A stretch of 64,000 bases of DNA from Gordonia pseudamarae (GCF_025273675.1 NZ_CP045809.1:2170001-2234000), one strand, 5' to 3'. Numbered from the stretch's first letter, positions 38,468 to 48,204 are shown. Numbers and translations: made by a program. The notes: generated from the sequence alone by a model not told the origin.

Positions 38468-39709
38468 ATGATTGCTTCCATGGTTGATTCGCTGTGGCAT
38501 GGCTTTGCGGACATGGGTTCGGTCGTCGCGAACGGACGGTTCGTGGTGGCGCGGGGTGCGGGCACCCGTATCTGGGATGCCGAGGGCAACGAGTATCTCG
38601 ATGCCACGGCCGGTCTGTGGTTCACCAACGTCGGGCACGGGCGCACCGAGGTCGCCCAGGCCGTCGCCGACCAGCTGACCAAGGTTGCACACTATTCGGG
38701 ATTCGGCGACATGGCCGCCGATGTCACCGTCGAGCTGGCCGACCGGCTCGGCGATATCGCGCCGGTGCCGGGCAGCAAGGTGTTCTTCACCTCCGGCGGC
38801 AGCGATTCTGTCGATTCGGCCGCCAAACTGGCCCGCCGGTACTGGCATGAGCTGGGCAAACCCGAGAAGAACATCATCGTCGGCCGGACCAAGGCCTATC
38901 ACGGTATGCATGTCGCGGGTACCGCGCTCGCCGGGATCCCGGTCAACCGTGAGGGCTACGGCGAACTCATGCCCGACGCCGAAACCGTGGACTGGGACAA
39001 CGCCAAAAGCCTGCTCGGCCTGATCGAGCGGCTCGGCGCCGACCGCATCGCGGCCTTCTTCTGTGAGCCGATCATCGGCGCCGGCGGCATCTACCTGCCG
39101 CCGGACGGGTATCTCGACGAGGTGCGCCAGATCTGCCGCGACCATGACGTGCTGTTCGTCGCCGACGAGGTGGTCACCGGTTTCGGCCGCATCGGCGGAT
39201 CGTGGTTCGCCTCGTCGAGGCTGAACCTCGAGCCGGACATGGTGACCACCGCCAAGGGCCTCACCTCGGGGTATGTGCCCATGGGCGCGGTGTTCATCGC
39301 GCCCGATGTCGCCGAACCGTTCTTCTCCGGTGGAGTGTGGTGGCGACACGGTTACACCTATGGCGGCCACGCGGGCGCCGCTGCCGCGTCGATGGCGGTG
39401 CTGGACATCACCGAACGCGAGAACCTGCTCGACGAGGCGCTGCGCTTGGAAGGCGACCTCGCGGCCGCGCTCTCGCCGCTGGCCGAGCTGGACACGGTCT
39501 CCGAGGTGCGTACCGGTCTGGGCGCGGTCACCGCGATCCAGCTGGCCGACCCGGCGGAGGGTCCGGCGATGATGGGCCGGATGCGCGCCCAGGGCGTCAG
39601 CGGCCGTGTCGCCGGTCAGGGCGCCCTCCAGATATCACCGTCGTTCGTGATGACCACCGCCGAGGTCGATGAACTCGCCGACCGACTCAAGACCGCCCTC
39701 ACATTCTGA
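38468..39709 (+). CDS. Class III PLP-dependent aminotransferase
   Basis: Omega-aminotransferase-like enzyme, 413 residues. It shows FFTSGGSDSVDSAAKLARRY (phosphate binding), TKAYHGMHVAGTAL, FVADEVVTGFGRIGGSWF with the PLP-ring Asp, and TTAKGLTSGYVPMGAV with the Schiff-base Lys. The substrate cannot be told from sequence; beta-alanine/pyruvate or GABA-type transaminases are the nearest classes. ATGs at 38468 and 38480 are both possible. It reads toward ahpD, with a strong hairpin between. Confidence 0.85.
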   Translation: MIASMVDSLWHGFADMGSVVANGRFVVARGAGTRIWDAEGNEYLDATAGLWFTNVGHGRTEVAQAVADQLTKVAHYSGFGDMAADVTVELADRLGDIAPVPGSKVFFTSGGSDSVDSAAKLARRYWHELGKPEKNIIVGRTKAYHGMHVAGTALAGIPVNREGYGELMPDAETVDWDNAKSLLGLIERLGADRIAAFFCEPIIGAGGIYLPPDGYLDEVRQICRDHDVLFVADEVVTGFGRIGGSWFASSRLNLEPDMVTTAKGLTSGYVPMGAVFIAPDVAEPFFSGGVWWRHGYTYGGHAGAAAASMAVLDITERENLLDEALRLEGDLAAALSPLAELDTVSEVRTGLGAVTAIQLADPAEGPAMMGRMRAQGVSGRVAGQGALQISPSFVMTTAEVDELADRLKTALTF

Positions 39710-39848
39710 AGGCCTGCCAGGGTGAAGTCGGCTTCGGCGATCGTTACCACAAGACGCCGGGGCGGTATTCGATCGTTGTGGTCGACCGGGTGTCGGGCAC
39801 GTCGGCTTCGCGGGCATTCACGATCGAATGACCCTGCTCAACCAGCGG

Positions 39849-39888
39849 CAGATGCCCGGGTACCGCACATGCGGTACCCGGGCATCTG
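39849..39888. terminator. Bidirectional terminator, near-perfect palindrome
   Basis: Two 19-bp arms (39849-39867 and 39870-39888) are exactly complementary around a 2-base centre. It separates the converging aminotransferase and ahpD. The centre must open to form a loop of at least four bases. Confidence 0.85.
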
Positions 39889-39906
39889 TGTCGGGGCGAG
39901 CTGAAC

Positions 39907-40434
39907 TCAGGCGAGTGCTTCGGCGGCGGTGATGGCCTGGGCGACGCCCTGGACGGTGGCGGCGATCTTGACCGCCTCCCACACCTGCTCCTTGGTGAGG
40001 CTGCCCTTGCGGACCACGTCGTCGTGCGCGGCCACGCAGTGCTCACAGCCGTTGATCGTCGACACGGCCAGGCTCCACAGCTCGAAGTCGACCTTGTCGA
40101 CGCCGGGGTTGCCGATGATGTTCATCCGCAGACCCATCCGGACCTGGGCGTAGTCGTCGCCGAGGAAGCCCTTGGCCCGGTAGGCGACGTTGTTCATGCC
40201 CATGATCGAGGCGGCGCCGAGTGCGGCGTTGAACGCCTCCTCCGACAGGGTGTCTCCGGCTTCGTCGGAGATCTCACGAAGAACCGTGGCCGACTTGGTG
40301 GCGGCCGCAGCGGCGAGGAAGGTGCCCCACAGCTGCTGCTCGTTCAGTTCGGTCGACCGCGCCAGGGACCCGAGGTTCAGCTTGAGGTCCTTGGCGTACT
40401 CGGGGACTGCCGCCTTCAGGTTGTCGATGCTCAT
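39907..40434 (-). CDS. ahpD: Alkylhydroperoxidase AhpD
   Basis: Reduces AhpC through a thioredoxin-like cysteine pair. The 175 residues have Cys130 and Cys133 in [11 protein letters not shown] with His137, the proton-relay motif of M. tuberculosis AhpD. It lies 64 bases after ahpC on the same strand, forming an ahpC-ahpD operon opposite oxyR. Confidence 0.95.
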   Translation of the reverse strand: MSIDNLKAAVPEYAKDLKLNLGSLARSTELNEQQLWGTFLAAAAATKSATVLREISDEAGDTLSEEAFNAALGAASIMGMNNVAYRAKGFLGDDYAQVRMGLRMNIIGNPGVDKVDFELWSLAVSTINGCEHCVAAHDDVVRKGSLTKEQVWEAVKIAATVQGVAQAITAAEALA

Positions 40435-40498
40435 CGTGGGCGTCTTTGCCTTTCAGTCGCGATTGGGGTGGGCGCTGGTGGAGTGGAAGATCTGCGGA

Positions 40499-41086
40499 TC
40501 AGACGCTGGCGGTGAGGAGTTCGCCGGCGTTGATGGTCGGATCGCCCTTCTTCCAGTTGCAGGCGCACAGTTCGTCGGACTGCAGGGCGTCGAGGACCCG
40601 CAGCACCTCGTCGACGTTGCGGCCCACCGAGCCGGCGGTCACCGAGACGAACTGGATTTCGTTGTTGGGGTCGACGATGAAGGTGGCGCGGTCGGCGACA
40701 CCGTCGGCGTTGAGCACACCGGCTGCCTCGACGAGCTCACGCTTGAGGTCGCTGAGGATCGGGAAGGGGAGGGTCTTGAGGTCTTCGTGCTGTGCACGCC
40801 ACTGGAAGTGGACGAACTCGTTGTCGACGGAGGCGCCGAGCACCTGGGCGTCGCGGTCGGCGAACTCGTCGTTCAGTTTGCCGAAGGCAGCGATCTCGGT
40901 AGGGCACACGAAGGTGAAGTCCTTCGGCCAGAAGAAGACGATCCGCCACTTGCCCTCGTCGTCGTCCGAGGTGACCTGGGTGAAGTAGTCGTCGGGCTGT
41001 TGGGCGTCAACCTTGCTCAGATCGCCGCCGATCACTGCGGTGAGGTTGTATGCGGGGAACTGATCGCCGATGGTCAGCAGAGCCAT
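40499..41086 (-). CDS. ahpC: Alkyl hydroperoxide reductase AhpC
   Basis: Peroxiredoxin that reduces organic and hydrogen peroxide and peroxynitrite. In 195 residues, peroxidatic Cys61 lies in DFTFVCPTEIAAF. C-terminal cysteines are in ELCACNWKKG, the actinobacterial pattern that is reduced by AhpD. It is transcribed divergently from oxyR over a 149-base gap, the standard arrangement of OxyR-controlled ahpC. Confidence 0.96.
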   Translation of the reverse strand: MALLTIGDQFPAYNLTAVIGGDLSKVDAQQPDDYFTQVTSDDDEGKWRIVFFWPKDFTFVCPTEIAAFGKLNDEFADRDAQVLGASVDNEFVHFQWRAQHEDLKTLPFPILSDLKRELVEAAGVLNADGVADRATFIVDPNNEIQFVSVTAGSVGRNVDEVLRVLDALQSDELCACNWKKGDPTINAGELLTASV

Positions 41087-41179
41087 AGTCTTTCACTCCT
41101 ACTCGAATTGGTACGGCCGTCGCGGTTGCCGCCGATGGCGTTCCGGGGCCGAATTGCCGTTTCACACGTACGAGATATA

Positions 41180-41192
41180 GTCTGCCGCAGAC
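41180..41192. promoter_or_regulatory. Inverted repeat in the ahpC-oxyR gap
   Basis: GTCTG-CCG-CAGAC lies in the middle of the divergent ahpC/oxyR region, next to ATATAG. It is a candidate part of an OxyR operator; OxyR sites are long and degenerate, so the assignment is tentative. TAGACT at 41223-41228 could be the oxyR -10, leaving almost no leader. Confidence 0.4.
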
Positions 41193-41235
41193 CGAGTGAA
41201 AGTTAAAGTCGATCAGTTGGCGTAGACTGATAGAT

Positions 41236-42192
41236 ATGTCCGATAAGACTTATCAGCCTTCCATTAATGCCCTGCGTACGTTCGTGTCACTGGCCCAACA
41301 TCGCCATTTCGGTGCCGCGGCAACCGAGTTGGGTGTGACGCAACCCACGTTGTCGCAAGCTCTCGGTGTCCTGGAAACAGGTCTCGGATGCCGGCTCATC
41401 GACCGGACCACCCGCCGGGTACTGGTCACCCCGGAAGGAGAATCACTGCTACCCAAGGCCATCGCCGCACTCGACGCCGTCGACGAGTTCGTGGCCGCCG
41501 CCGACCGCAACCACGACGCGCTCACCGGTATCGTCCGCATGGGGGTCATCCCCACCGTCGCGCCCTACATCCTGCCGACGGTGCTCACCGGTCTGGCTGC
41601 CGAACTACCCGAACTCCGGCCGCAGATCATCGAGGACCAGACCGCGCGGCTCCTGGCGGCGCTGCGCGACGGCACGCTCGACGTCGCAGTGCTGGCGCTG
41701 CCTACCGAAGAACCAGGACTGACCGAGATCCCCATGTACGCCGAGGATTTCGTCCTCGCCCTGCCCGCCGATCACCCGATGAGCGGGCGCAGCCGGATCA
41801 GCCCGCGGATCCTGGCCGACCTGCCCCTGCTGCTCCTGGACGAAGGACACTGCCTACGCGATCAGGCGCTGGAGGTCTGCAGCCTCGCCGGCGTGGAGGT
41901 GGAGGAGGGCCGCACCCGGGCTGCTTCACTGACCACCGCGGTGCACTGCGTGGCCGGCGGCCTCGGGGTCACCCTCATCCCGCGTACCGCGGTGGCATCG
42001 GAGACCGCGTCCGGACGGCTGGTCACCGTGGAGTTCACCAGGCCGCGGCCGGGGCGGCGGATCGGGCTCGTGTGCCGCTCATCGGCCGGGCGCGATGCCG
42101 ACTATCGTCGGCTGGCCGGCATCGTCGCCGATCTCGTCGCCGCCGACGGAGCGGCCCGCCATGACGACGAAACCGCCTCCCTGACCCTGTGA
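41236..42192 (+). CDS. oxyR: Peroxide-sensing LysR regulator OxyR
   Basis: Redox-controlled activator/repressor of ahpC-ahpD. The 318 residues have an N-terminal LysR helix-turn-helix (FGAAATELGVTQPTLSQAL) and an effector domain. The peroxide-sensing pair Cys206 and Cys215 is intact in GHCLRDQALEVC, so the gene is not degenerate as in M. tuberculosis. It starts with ATG a few bases after a -10-like TAGACT and may be nearly leaderless. Confidence 0.96.
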   Translation: MSDKTYQPSINALRTFVSLAQHRHFGAAATELGVTQPTLSQALGVLETGLGCRLIDRTTRRVLVTPEGESLLPKAIAALDAVDEFVAAADRNHDALTGIVRMGVIPTVAPYILPTVLTGLAAELPELRPQIIEDQTARLLAALRDGTLDVAVLALPTEEPGLTEIPMYAEDFVLALPADHPMSGRSRISPRILADLPLLLLDEGHCLRDQALEVCSLAGVEVEEGRTRAASLTTAVHCVAGGLGVTLIPRTAVASETASGRLVTVEFTRPRPGRRIGLVCRSSAGRDADYRRLAGIVADLVAADGAARHDDETASLTL

Positions 42193-42193
42193 T

Positions 42194-44278
42194 TCAGGTG
42201 TCGACCCGGGAGGTGAGCGCCTCCCACTCGTCGACGAGGCTGGAGTCGACGTCGCGCACCATCGCGCCCACTTCCTCGGTGAGCGCGACGATCTCGTCGG
42301 TCATCACCGAATGGGGAAGTCCCGTGCGCAGTACCCGGTAGCAGTCCGACAGGTACCGCAATACCACTCCTTCGCTGCGCGCCAGCCCGTAGGCGGAGAT
42401 CAGCTCGGTGAACGTCATCGCCCGCTCCCGCATCTCCCGCAACACCGACTTGGGCGAGGGGCGATACGAGGCGATCCACGGATGGCCCTGCCGATACACG
42501 CCATAGGCGTAGCCGATCTCCTCGGCCAGCGGCGTCGGCCAGGAGATCTCTTCCAGCCGCGCCATCCGCTCCTCGTACTCGATGCCGTCGGCCTTCATCT
42601 CGGCGATCGCCACGTCACGGGCGGCCTTGCGCTGGGCCAGCAGCAGCGGCCGCGGATCGTCGAGCGTGGACTCCAGGATCGACACCACATCCAGCGTGTA
42701 CGTCGAGGAATCGGGATCGAGCAGCTCGAACGCGGCGAGCGCGAATGCCGACAACGGGTTGGTGAGGGCAAAATTCTCCGGCACATCGACGCTCAGCGCC
42801 ACGTTCTTCCCGTCGGCGTCGGGTTCGTCGAGTTGTACGACGATCCCGGCATCGCGCAAACCCCGATACAGGGCGATGGTGTGCAGGATGTGTTTGCGCT
42901 GACGTGGGCGCGGCTCATGACTGTCCTCCAGCAGATGCCGCAGCGCCGCGAAGCAGTCGCCCGGTCGGCTGAGCACCTCCATCAGCATCGCCGTGGTCAT
43001 CCGGAAGTGCGAACGCAACGGCTCGTCCGGAGCTTCGACCAGGGTGAGGAACGTCTTCTCGCCCCACGAGACGAAACCCTCGGGTGGCTTCTTGCGGACC
43101 ACCTTGCGAAGCTTCTTCGGATCGTCGCCGGCCTTGGCGACCGCCCGGATGTTCTCGATGTCGTGGTCGGGGGCCTGGGCCACCACATAGCCGACGGTGT
43201 CGTACCCGGCACGTCCGGCGCGTCCGGCGATCTGATGGAACTCACGCGCCTTGAGCCTGCGCACCCGGGTCCCGTCGTACTTGCTCAGCGCGGCCAGCAG
43301 CACCGTCCGGATGGGGACGTTGATACCCACGCCGAGCGTGTCGGTACCGGCCACCACCTTCAGCAGACCCTGCTGGGCCAGCCGCTCCACCAGCCGCCGA
43401 TAGCGCGGCAGCATACCCGCGTGATGCACCCCGATACCGGCGCGCAACAGCTTGGACAGGGTGGCACCGAAACCGGTGTGGAAGCGGAAATCGCCGATGG
43501 CCTCGGCGATCGCCGCCTTCTCTGCCTTGTCGCAGATCTTGGCCGACAACAGCGCCTGTGCCCGCTCGACCGCCTGCGCCTGCGTGAAATGCACGACATA
43601 GACCGGTGCCCGGCCGCGCGAGACCAGATCCTCGATGGTTTCGTGGATCGGGGTGACCGCGTAGGTGAACTCCAGCGGTACCGGCCGCACCGCGTCGGTC
43701 ACCGCGGCCGTCTGCCTGCCCGTGCGCCTGGTCAGATCGTCGATGAAGAACGACAACTCGCCGAGGGTCGCCGACATCAGCAGGAACTGGGTGTCCGGCA
43801 GTTCGATCAGCGGAACCTGCCACGCCCAGCCGCGATCGGCCTCACCGTAGAAGTGGAACTCGTCGGAGATCAACACCCCGATATCGCTGGCCGCACCGTC
43901 GCGCAGCGCCAGATTGGCGACGATCTCGGCGGTCGCGCACACGATCGGCGCATCCGGATTCACCGATGCGTCACCGGTCAGCAAACCCACATCGTCGGCG
44001 CCGAACAGGGTGCACAGGTCGAAGAACTTCTCGCTGACCAGCGCCTTGATGGGTGCGGTGTAGTAGGCGCGCAGCCCCCGGGTGCGGGCGAACGCGATAG
44101 CGCCGGCCGCGACCAGGGACTTTCCCGAACCGGTCGGCGTCGCCAGGATCACATTGCTGCCGGAGGCCAGCTCCAGCAGCGCCTCCTCCTGATGCGGATA
44201 CAGCTCAATGCCCCGATCGGCCCACCAGCCGGTGAAATCATCGAAGGCGTCGTCGAGGTTGTCGGCGGGGGACAGCAC
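42194..44278 (-). CDS. SF2 DEAD/DEAH helicase with DUF3516
   Basis: A 694-residue Ski2/HelY-like helicase of unknown target, probably RNA. Motifs are ATPTGSGKSLVA, TAPIKALVSEKF, motif II SDEFHFYGEADRG (DEFH rather than DEVH), LMSATLG and HQIAGRAGRAGYD. The C-terminal DUF3516 region begins near GEKTFLTLVEAPDEPLRSHF. It starts with GTG 17 bases after the PAC2 gene on the same strand, suggesting an operon. Its stop lies two bases from the oxyR stop. Confidence 0.88.
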   Translation of the reverse strand: MLSPADNLDDAFDDFTGWWADRGIELYPHQEEALLELASGSNVILATPTGSGKSLVAAGAIAFARTRGLRAYYTAPIKALVSEKFFDLCTLFGADDVGLLTGDASVNPDAPIVCATAEIVANLALRDGAASDIGVLISDEFHFYGEADRGWAWQVPLIELPDTQFLLMSATLGELSFFIDDLTRRTGRQTAAVTDAVRPVPLEFTYAVTPIHETIEDLVSRGRAPVYVVHFTQAQAVERAQALLSAKICDKAEKAAIAEAIGDFRFHTGFGATLSKLLRAGIGVHHAGMLPRYRRLVERLAQQGLLKVVAGTDTLGVGINVPIRTVLLAALSKYDGTRVRRLKAREFHQIAGRAGRAGYDTVGYVVAQAPDHDIENIRAVAKAGDDPKKLRKVVRKKPPEGFVSWGEKTFLTLVEAPDEPLRSHFRMTTAMLMEVLSRPGDCFAALRHLLEDSHEPRPRQRKHILHTIALYRGLRDAGIVVQLDEPDADGKNVALSVDVPENFALTNPLSAFALAAFELLDPDSSTYTLDVVSILESTLDDPRPLLLAQRKAARDVAIAEMKADGIEYEERMARLEEISWPTPLAEEIGYAYGVYRQGHPWIASYRPSPKSVLREMRERAMTFTELISAYGLARSEGVVLRYLSDCYRVLRTGLPHSVMTDEIVALTEEVGAMVRDVDSSLVDEWEALTSRVDT

Positions 44279-44295
44279 CTCGGCCGACCGCGGTG

Positions 44296-45261
44296 TCAGC
44301 TCGCTGATTGCGGACCGCCGTCACCGTCGGGGCCGTTGTTGGACTGCTCGGCCAGAAACTTCTCGAACTCGGCGCCGAGCTCGTCTCCGCTGGGCAGCTC
44401 GTCCTCGGCCGCCAGCAACGAGGCGCGCGACTCCTGCGCCTTGGCGTACGAGTCGTACTGCTCCTCGAGTGCGTGCACCACCGACTCGATCTCGCTGTTG
44501 CCCGACACCTCGTTGTCGATCTGCTCGCGCATCTGCTCGGCCGCGTTCTCCAGCGCCGACACCGGCAACTCCAGATCGGTGACGGTGGCCACCGCCCGCA
44601 GCAGCCGGGCCGAGGCCGCCGGATAGTTCGATTGCGCCAGGTAGTGCGGGACGTGCACCGACAACCCGGAGGCGCGGTAGGACTTCTCGGCCAGCCGCAG
44701 CTCCAGCAGCATCGACGCACTAGCCGGCAGCTTCATCGACGACCCCCACCGCGGCAGATCACCCAGCGCACTGACATCGCTGCCATGGGCGGTGATGGTG
44801 GACGGACGGGTATGCGGGACCGCCATCGGGATGGCGTTGAGACCGACCACATCGGTCACACCGAAACGTTCGGCGAGACCGGCCACGGCCTCGACGAACC
44901 GATCCCACTTCAGATCCGGTTCCGAACCGCTGAGCAGCAGAAATCCGCGACCGGACGTATCGGTGACCGCGTGCACCCGTACCGACGGCATCGTCACCCC
45001 GGTGAAACTGTCACCGGAGAACTCGATGGTCGGCCGGCGTGAGCGGTAGTCGATCAGCTCGTCGGAGTCGAAGGTGGCCACCAGCTCGGAGTCGAGGCTG
45101 TCGCGGATGTGCTGCGCGGCCAGACCGACCGCGTGCCCGGCGTCGGCGAACCCTTCGAGCGCGTGAATCAGGACAGTGCCCTTACCGTCGTCATCGGGTA
45201 CGGCGGGTGTGGGAAACTCCATCGAGTACAGCGAGCTCGATTCCGGGGTATGCCCGTCCAT
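44296..45261 (-). CDS. PAC2-family proteasome-assembly-chaperone-like protein
   Basis: Cytosolic protein of 321 residues of the PAC2 (PF09754) family, closely resembling M. tuberculosis Rv2714 (324 residues) in length and context. Recognisable parts are VLIHALEGFADAGHAVG, FATFDSDELIDYRSRRP-type region, and GLNAIPMAVPHTRP. A Glu-rich helical tail follows. In mycobacteria the structure is known but the function is not. It precedes the DUF3516 helicase in a probable operon and diverges from a lipoprotein gene. Confidence 0.85.
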   Translation of the reverse strand: MDGHTPESSSLYSMEFPTPAVPDDDGKGTVLIHALEGFADAGHAVGLAAQHIRDSLDSELVATFDSDELIDYRSRRPTIEFSGDSFTGVTMPSVRVHAVTDTSGRGFLLLSGSEPDLKWDRFVEAVAGLAERFGVTDVVGLNAIPMAVPHTRPSTITAHGSDVSALGDLPRWGSSMKLPASASMLLELRLAEKSYRASGLSVHVPHYLAQSNYPAASARLLRAVATVTDLELPVSALENAAEQMREQIDNEVSGNSEIESVVHALEEQYDSYAKAQESRASLLAAEDELPSGDELGAEFEKFLAEQSNNGPDGDGGPQSAS

Positions 45262-45465
45262 CTCGTCCCTCCTCACATCGTCTGGTCCGGTGACAGGGAT
45301 CAATTGTCCCCTATGGCACCGACACGGGTTGCCGGTGGTGTCACTATGGCGGTCCAACACCGGCGCCGGTGGCGTAGATTCCCGGATTGTTACCCGGACA
45401 GGGGAGTGTCGCGGTCACCGACGGCGCCCGACGCTGGCACAGTGGTGGCTGTGGGTTCGCTGACC

Positions 45466-46230
45466 ATGATGACAACACACCGCCGACCCCCGACTGCGGT
45501 GTCCTCGCGCAGGCGGGTGCCGGTGATCGTGGGTGCCCTGTGTGCTCTGCTGCTGCCCGGATGCTCGGTCGACGGCCAGGCGCAGTCGGCACCGCCGGCG
45601 GAGTCCTTGGCGCCCCGGCTGGTGAGCGCGGACAGCTTCCCGCACGGCGCGTCCCGCGTGCCCGAACCGGCGGTGGCCGCCGTCATCGCCGACGTCGCGG
45701 GTCCGTCCGGGACCGTCGATCCGTCGAGCTGCCGCGCCCCCGGCGTCGAGGCCGCGGGCGCGGCGGCGAATGTCGGTCCCGACGCGGGCAGCGAACCCGG
45801 CTCCACGCCCGGATCCGGCTCATCCGACGGATCGAGGCCCTCGACCGGCGCGATGGGCACCGGCAATCTCACCGTGCTCATCGCCTACGCGCCGTCCGGG
45901 CTGGACGCGTTCGACGACTACGTGTCCCGGTGCGGCCGGTTCGCGACCACCACCGCGGGTGCGGGTTCGCAGATCACCCTGCGCGCGCTGTCGGCACCCG
46001 CTGTGGGCGGCGGGACCGATACGCGTGCGCTGGCGCGTACCGTCACCACCGGCGGGCCGGGCCGGGCGATGACGTACGCGATCACCACGCTCATCGCCCA
46101 GCGCGACGGCGTCCGCGTGTACGTCGAGCATCGCCGGCAGGGCGCCGGTGCCGATGCCGGGCAGATCGGTGCCGAACCGGAGGCTCTGCTGCGCCGAGCG
46201 GCCGCGGCGGCCTGGCGCGACCGGGGCTGA
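45466..46230 (+). CDS. Putative lipoprotein, unknown function
   Basis: A 254-residue exported protein. The signal RRRVPVIVGALCALLLPGC has a lipobox with Cys33. The mature part is Ala/Gly/Ser/Pro-rich, with a compositionally biased stretch (GSEPGSTPGSGSSDGSRP) and a C-terminal folded part (MTYAITTLIAQRDGVRVYVEH). Two further cysteines could pair. Start is uncertain: double ATG at 45466/45469 or GTG at 45451. It is divergent from the PAC2 gene. Resemblance to mycobacterial sensor-like lipoproteins is only general. Confidence 0.65.
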   Translation: MMTTHRRPPTAVSSRRRVPVIVGALCALLLPGCSVDGQAQSAPPAESLAPRLVSADSFPHGASRVPEPAVAAVIADVAGPSGTVDPSSCRAPGVEAAGAAANVGPDAGSEPGSTPGSGSSDGSRPSTGAMGTGNLTVLIAYAPSGLDAFDDYVSRCGRFATTTAGAGSQITLRALSAPAVGGGTDTRALARTVTTGGPGRAMTYAITTLIAQRDGVRVYVEHRRQGAGADAGQIGAEPEALLRRAAAAAWRDRG

Positions 46231-46367
46231 GCCCGCCTGTCCCCTCGCGACGTTCGCGCAGGCCGAATTGGGGACCGTTTCCGGTCGGGCCGGTCCAACC
46301 GGCAGCAGCTGGGGACAGTGTGCTCGACCGCCCCGGGAAGCGGTCGCGGACGGCGAGCATATCTCCT

Positions 46368-47474
46368 ATGCCACAGTCTGATCCACAGATCCATGAGCCG
46401 GCCGACAGTGACCGGCGCGGGCGGCCGGTGCACGCGGCGACCCTGATCACCGCGATCCCCGCGCTGCTCGGATTCGTACCCGAATCGTCGCTGATCGTGC
46501 TCACCTTCCGCACCGACAACACCATCATCGCCACCATGCGTTACGACCTGCTGCTACGGGTGGACGGCAGACCCTCGACCGAACTGCGGGCCACCATCAC
46601 CGGCATCGGCGACCTGTGCCGCCGATACGGTGCGGCCGCGGCCGTCGCGGTCATCGTCGACGACCGATACCGACTCGCGAGTCCGCAGTACCGGACGGTG
46701 CTGACACTGTGCGACCGGGCCTTTCGCACCTGCGGCGGGCTGGCGGCGGGACTGGTGGCCACCGCCATCGCCGACGGGCAACGGTGGTCGGCCGGACACA
46801 CCGGCGGCGACACCGCCCGCCCCTCGCCGGTGCGGCTTCCGCCGTCGGGCGACGGACTCGTCGGGGACCCGCGCACCTGCCCGACCGCGGTACGCGAAGC
46901 CGTCACCACCGGTCGGCGCGTACTCGGCCACCGCGAGGAGATGACCACCATGCTCGACCCCGTCGACTGCGGGTGCCCGCGGTGCCTGTCGGTGCCGGAC
47001 GCCGGCGGCGACAGCGCGGCGGCGTTGCGGCTGGTGATCGCGAAACTCGAACCCGGGGGCCGGCGACATCGGCCCGCCGACATCGACTGCACCGAGGCCG
47101 GCGCACTGGCGGCCGCCCTCACCGACCTCACCGTCCGCGACGCGCTGCTCGCCCTGGCCGTCACCGACCTGCGGGACGAAGCCGAAATACTGTGGCGCGC
47201 GCTGGCGCGGCGGCTACGTGGATCGGCCCGGGCCAGTGCGGCCTCACTGCTCGCACACCTGCACTACATCGCCGGGGAGGGTGGGTACGCAGCGGTGGCC
47301 CTGGACTGCGCACTCGCCGCCGACCCCGACTGGTCGTTCGCGATGCTGCTGTCGGCAGCGCTGCATTCGGGGGCACACCCCTCGATGCTGTGGCAGATCG
47401 TGCCGCACTCGTACCGCATCGCGGACTCGCTCGGTATCGACCTGCCACCGCCGACGAGGGCGAGAGCGGGGTGA
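46368..47474 (+). CDS. DUF4192 domain protein
   Basis: A 368-residue cytosolic protein of the actinobacterial DUF4192 family. The characteristic start AATLITAIPALLGFVPESSLIVL is near residues 23-45. The C-terminal half holds helical repeat-like segments ending ALDCALAADPDWSFAMLLSAALHSG and PSMLWQIVPHSYR. Function unknown. It converges on ideR with 46 bases between them. The ATG at 46368 gives the usual N terminus; the open frame upstream overlaps the lipoprotein gene. Confidence 0.83.
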   Translation: MPQSDPQIHEPADSDRRGRPVHAATLITAIPALLGFVPESSLIVLTFRTDNTIIATMRYDLLLRVDGRPSTELRATITGIGDLCRRYGAAAAVAVIVDDRYRLASPQYRTVLTLCDRAFRTCGGLAAGLVATAIADGQRWSAGHTGGDTARPSPVRLPPSGDGLVGDPRTCPTAVREAVTTGRRVLGHREEMTTMLDPVDCGCPRCLSVPDAGGDSAAALRLVIAKLEPGGRRHRPADIDCTEAGALAAALTDLTVRDALLALAVTDLRDEAEILWRALARRLRGSARASAASLLAHLHYIAGEGGYAAVALDCALAADPDWSFAMLLSAALHSGAHPSMLWQIVPHSYRIADSLGIDLPPPTRARAG

Positions 47475-47520
47475 GGCCGATACCGTCGTATACCCGAGCG
47501 GCGGTGACCCGACCGAGTGG

Positions 47521-48204
47521 TCAGACCTTCTCGACGAAGATCGAGTGCGCCAACTCCTGCGACAGCTCCAGACCTTCGTGGCCGGGGGAACTGATGACCA
47601 CCTGCTGGGGGGTCTGGGTGACCGCGACGCGGGCATTGGGCACCACCCCCGCATCGCGCAGCGTGGAGATGAGCTCCGGATCGGACTGCGCATGCTCGGA
47701 CAACCGCCGGATGATCACCGCCACCGATTCGCCCTGCGGCAGATCCGACAGCCTACTGGCGCCGTCGTCGGTCGGGGTCGCCTCCACCCCCAACAGATCC
47801 AGACCGGGGATGGGGTTGCCGTACGGCGAGGTGGTGGGGTTGTTGAGCACCGCGAGCAGCCTGCGTTCGACGTTGTCGCTCATGACATGCTCCCAGCGGC
47901 ACGCTTCCTCGTGGACCTCGTCCCACGGCAGACCGATGATATCGACCAGCAACCGCTCGGCGAGGCGATGCTTACGCATCACCGCCACCGCGAGCCGACG
48001 CCCCTTCTCGGTGAGCTGCAGATGCCTGTCGCCGGCGACATGTACCAGCCCATCGCGTTCCATCCGGGCGACGGTCTGCGAGACCGTCGGACCGCTCTGC
48101 TCGAGGCGTTCGGCGATCCTCGCGCGCAGCGGGACGATGCCCTCTTCCTCAAGGTCGTAGATCGTCCGCAAATACATCTCGGTGGTATCGACAAGATCGT
48201 TCAC
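47521..48204 (-). CDS. ideR: Iron-dependent regulator IdeR/DtxR
   Basis: Fe(II)-activated repressor of iron uptake and activator of storage genes. The 227 residues begin NDLVDTTEMYLRTIYDLEEE after a GTG and are nearly colinear with M. tuberculosis IdeR. The winged helix has ARIAERLEQSGPTVSQTV; metal ligands lie in HRLAERLLVDIIGLPWDEVHEEACRWEHVMS; an SH3-like domain follows. A degenerate AAGGCTACCCT at 48230-48240 hints at self-control but is far from the full IdeR box. In related genomes sigB is the neighbour; here two acetylation genes lie between. Confidence 0.96.
   Translation of the reverse strand: MNDLVDTTEMYLRTIYDLEEEGIVPLRARIAERLEQSGPTVSQTVARMERDGLVHVAGDRHLQLTEKGRRLAVAVMRKHRLAERLLVDIIGLPWDEVHEEACRWEHVMSDNVERRLLAVLNNPTTSPYGNPIPGLDLLGVEATPTDDGASRLSDLPQGESVAVIIRRLSEHAQSDPELISTLRDAGVVPNARVAVTQTPQQVVISSPGHEGLELSQELAHSIFVEKV

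Noticed and set aside
42311..44626. 771-codon plus-strand frame opposite the DUF3516 helicase
   Set aside because: The helicase motifs on the minus strand are unambiguous; the plus frame is Gln/Arg/His-rich without any motif.
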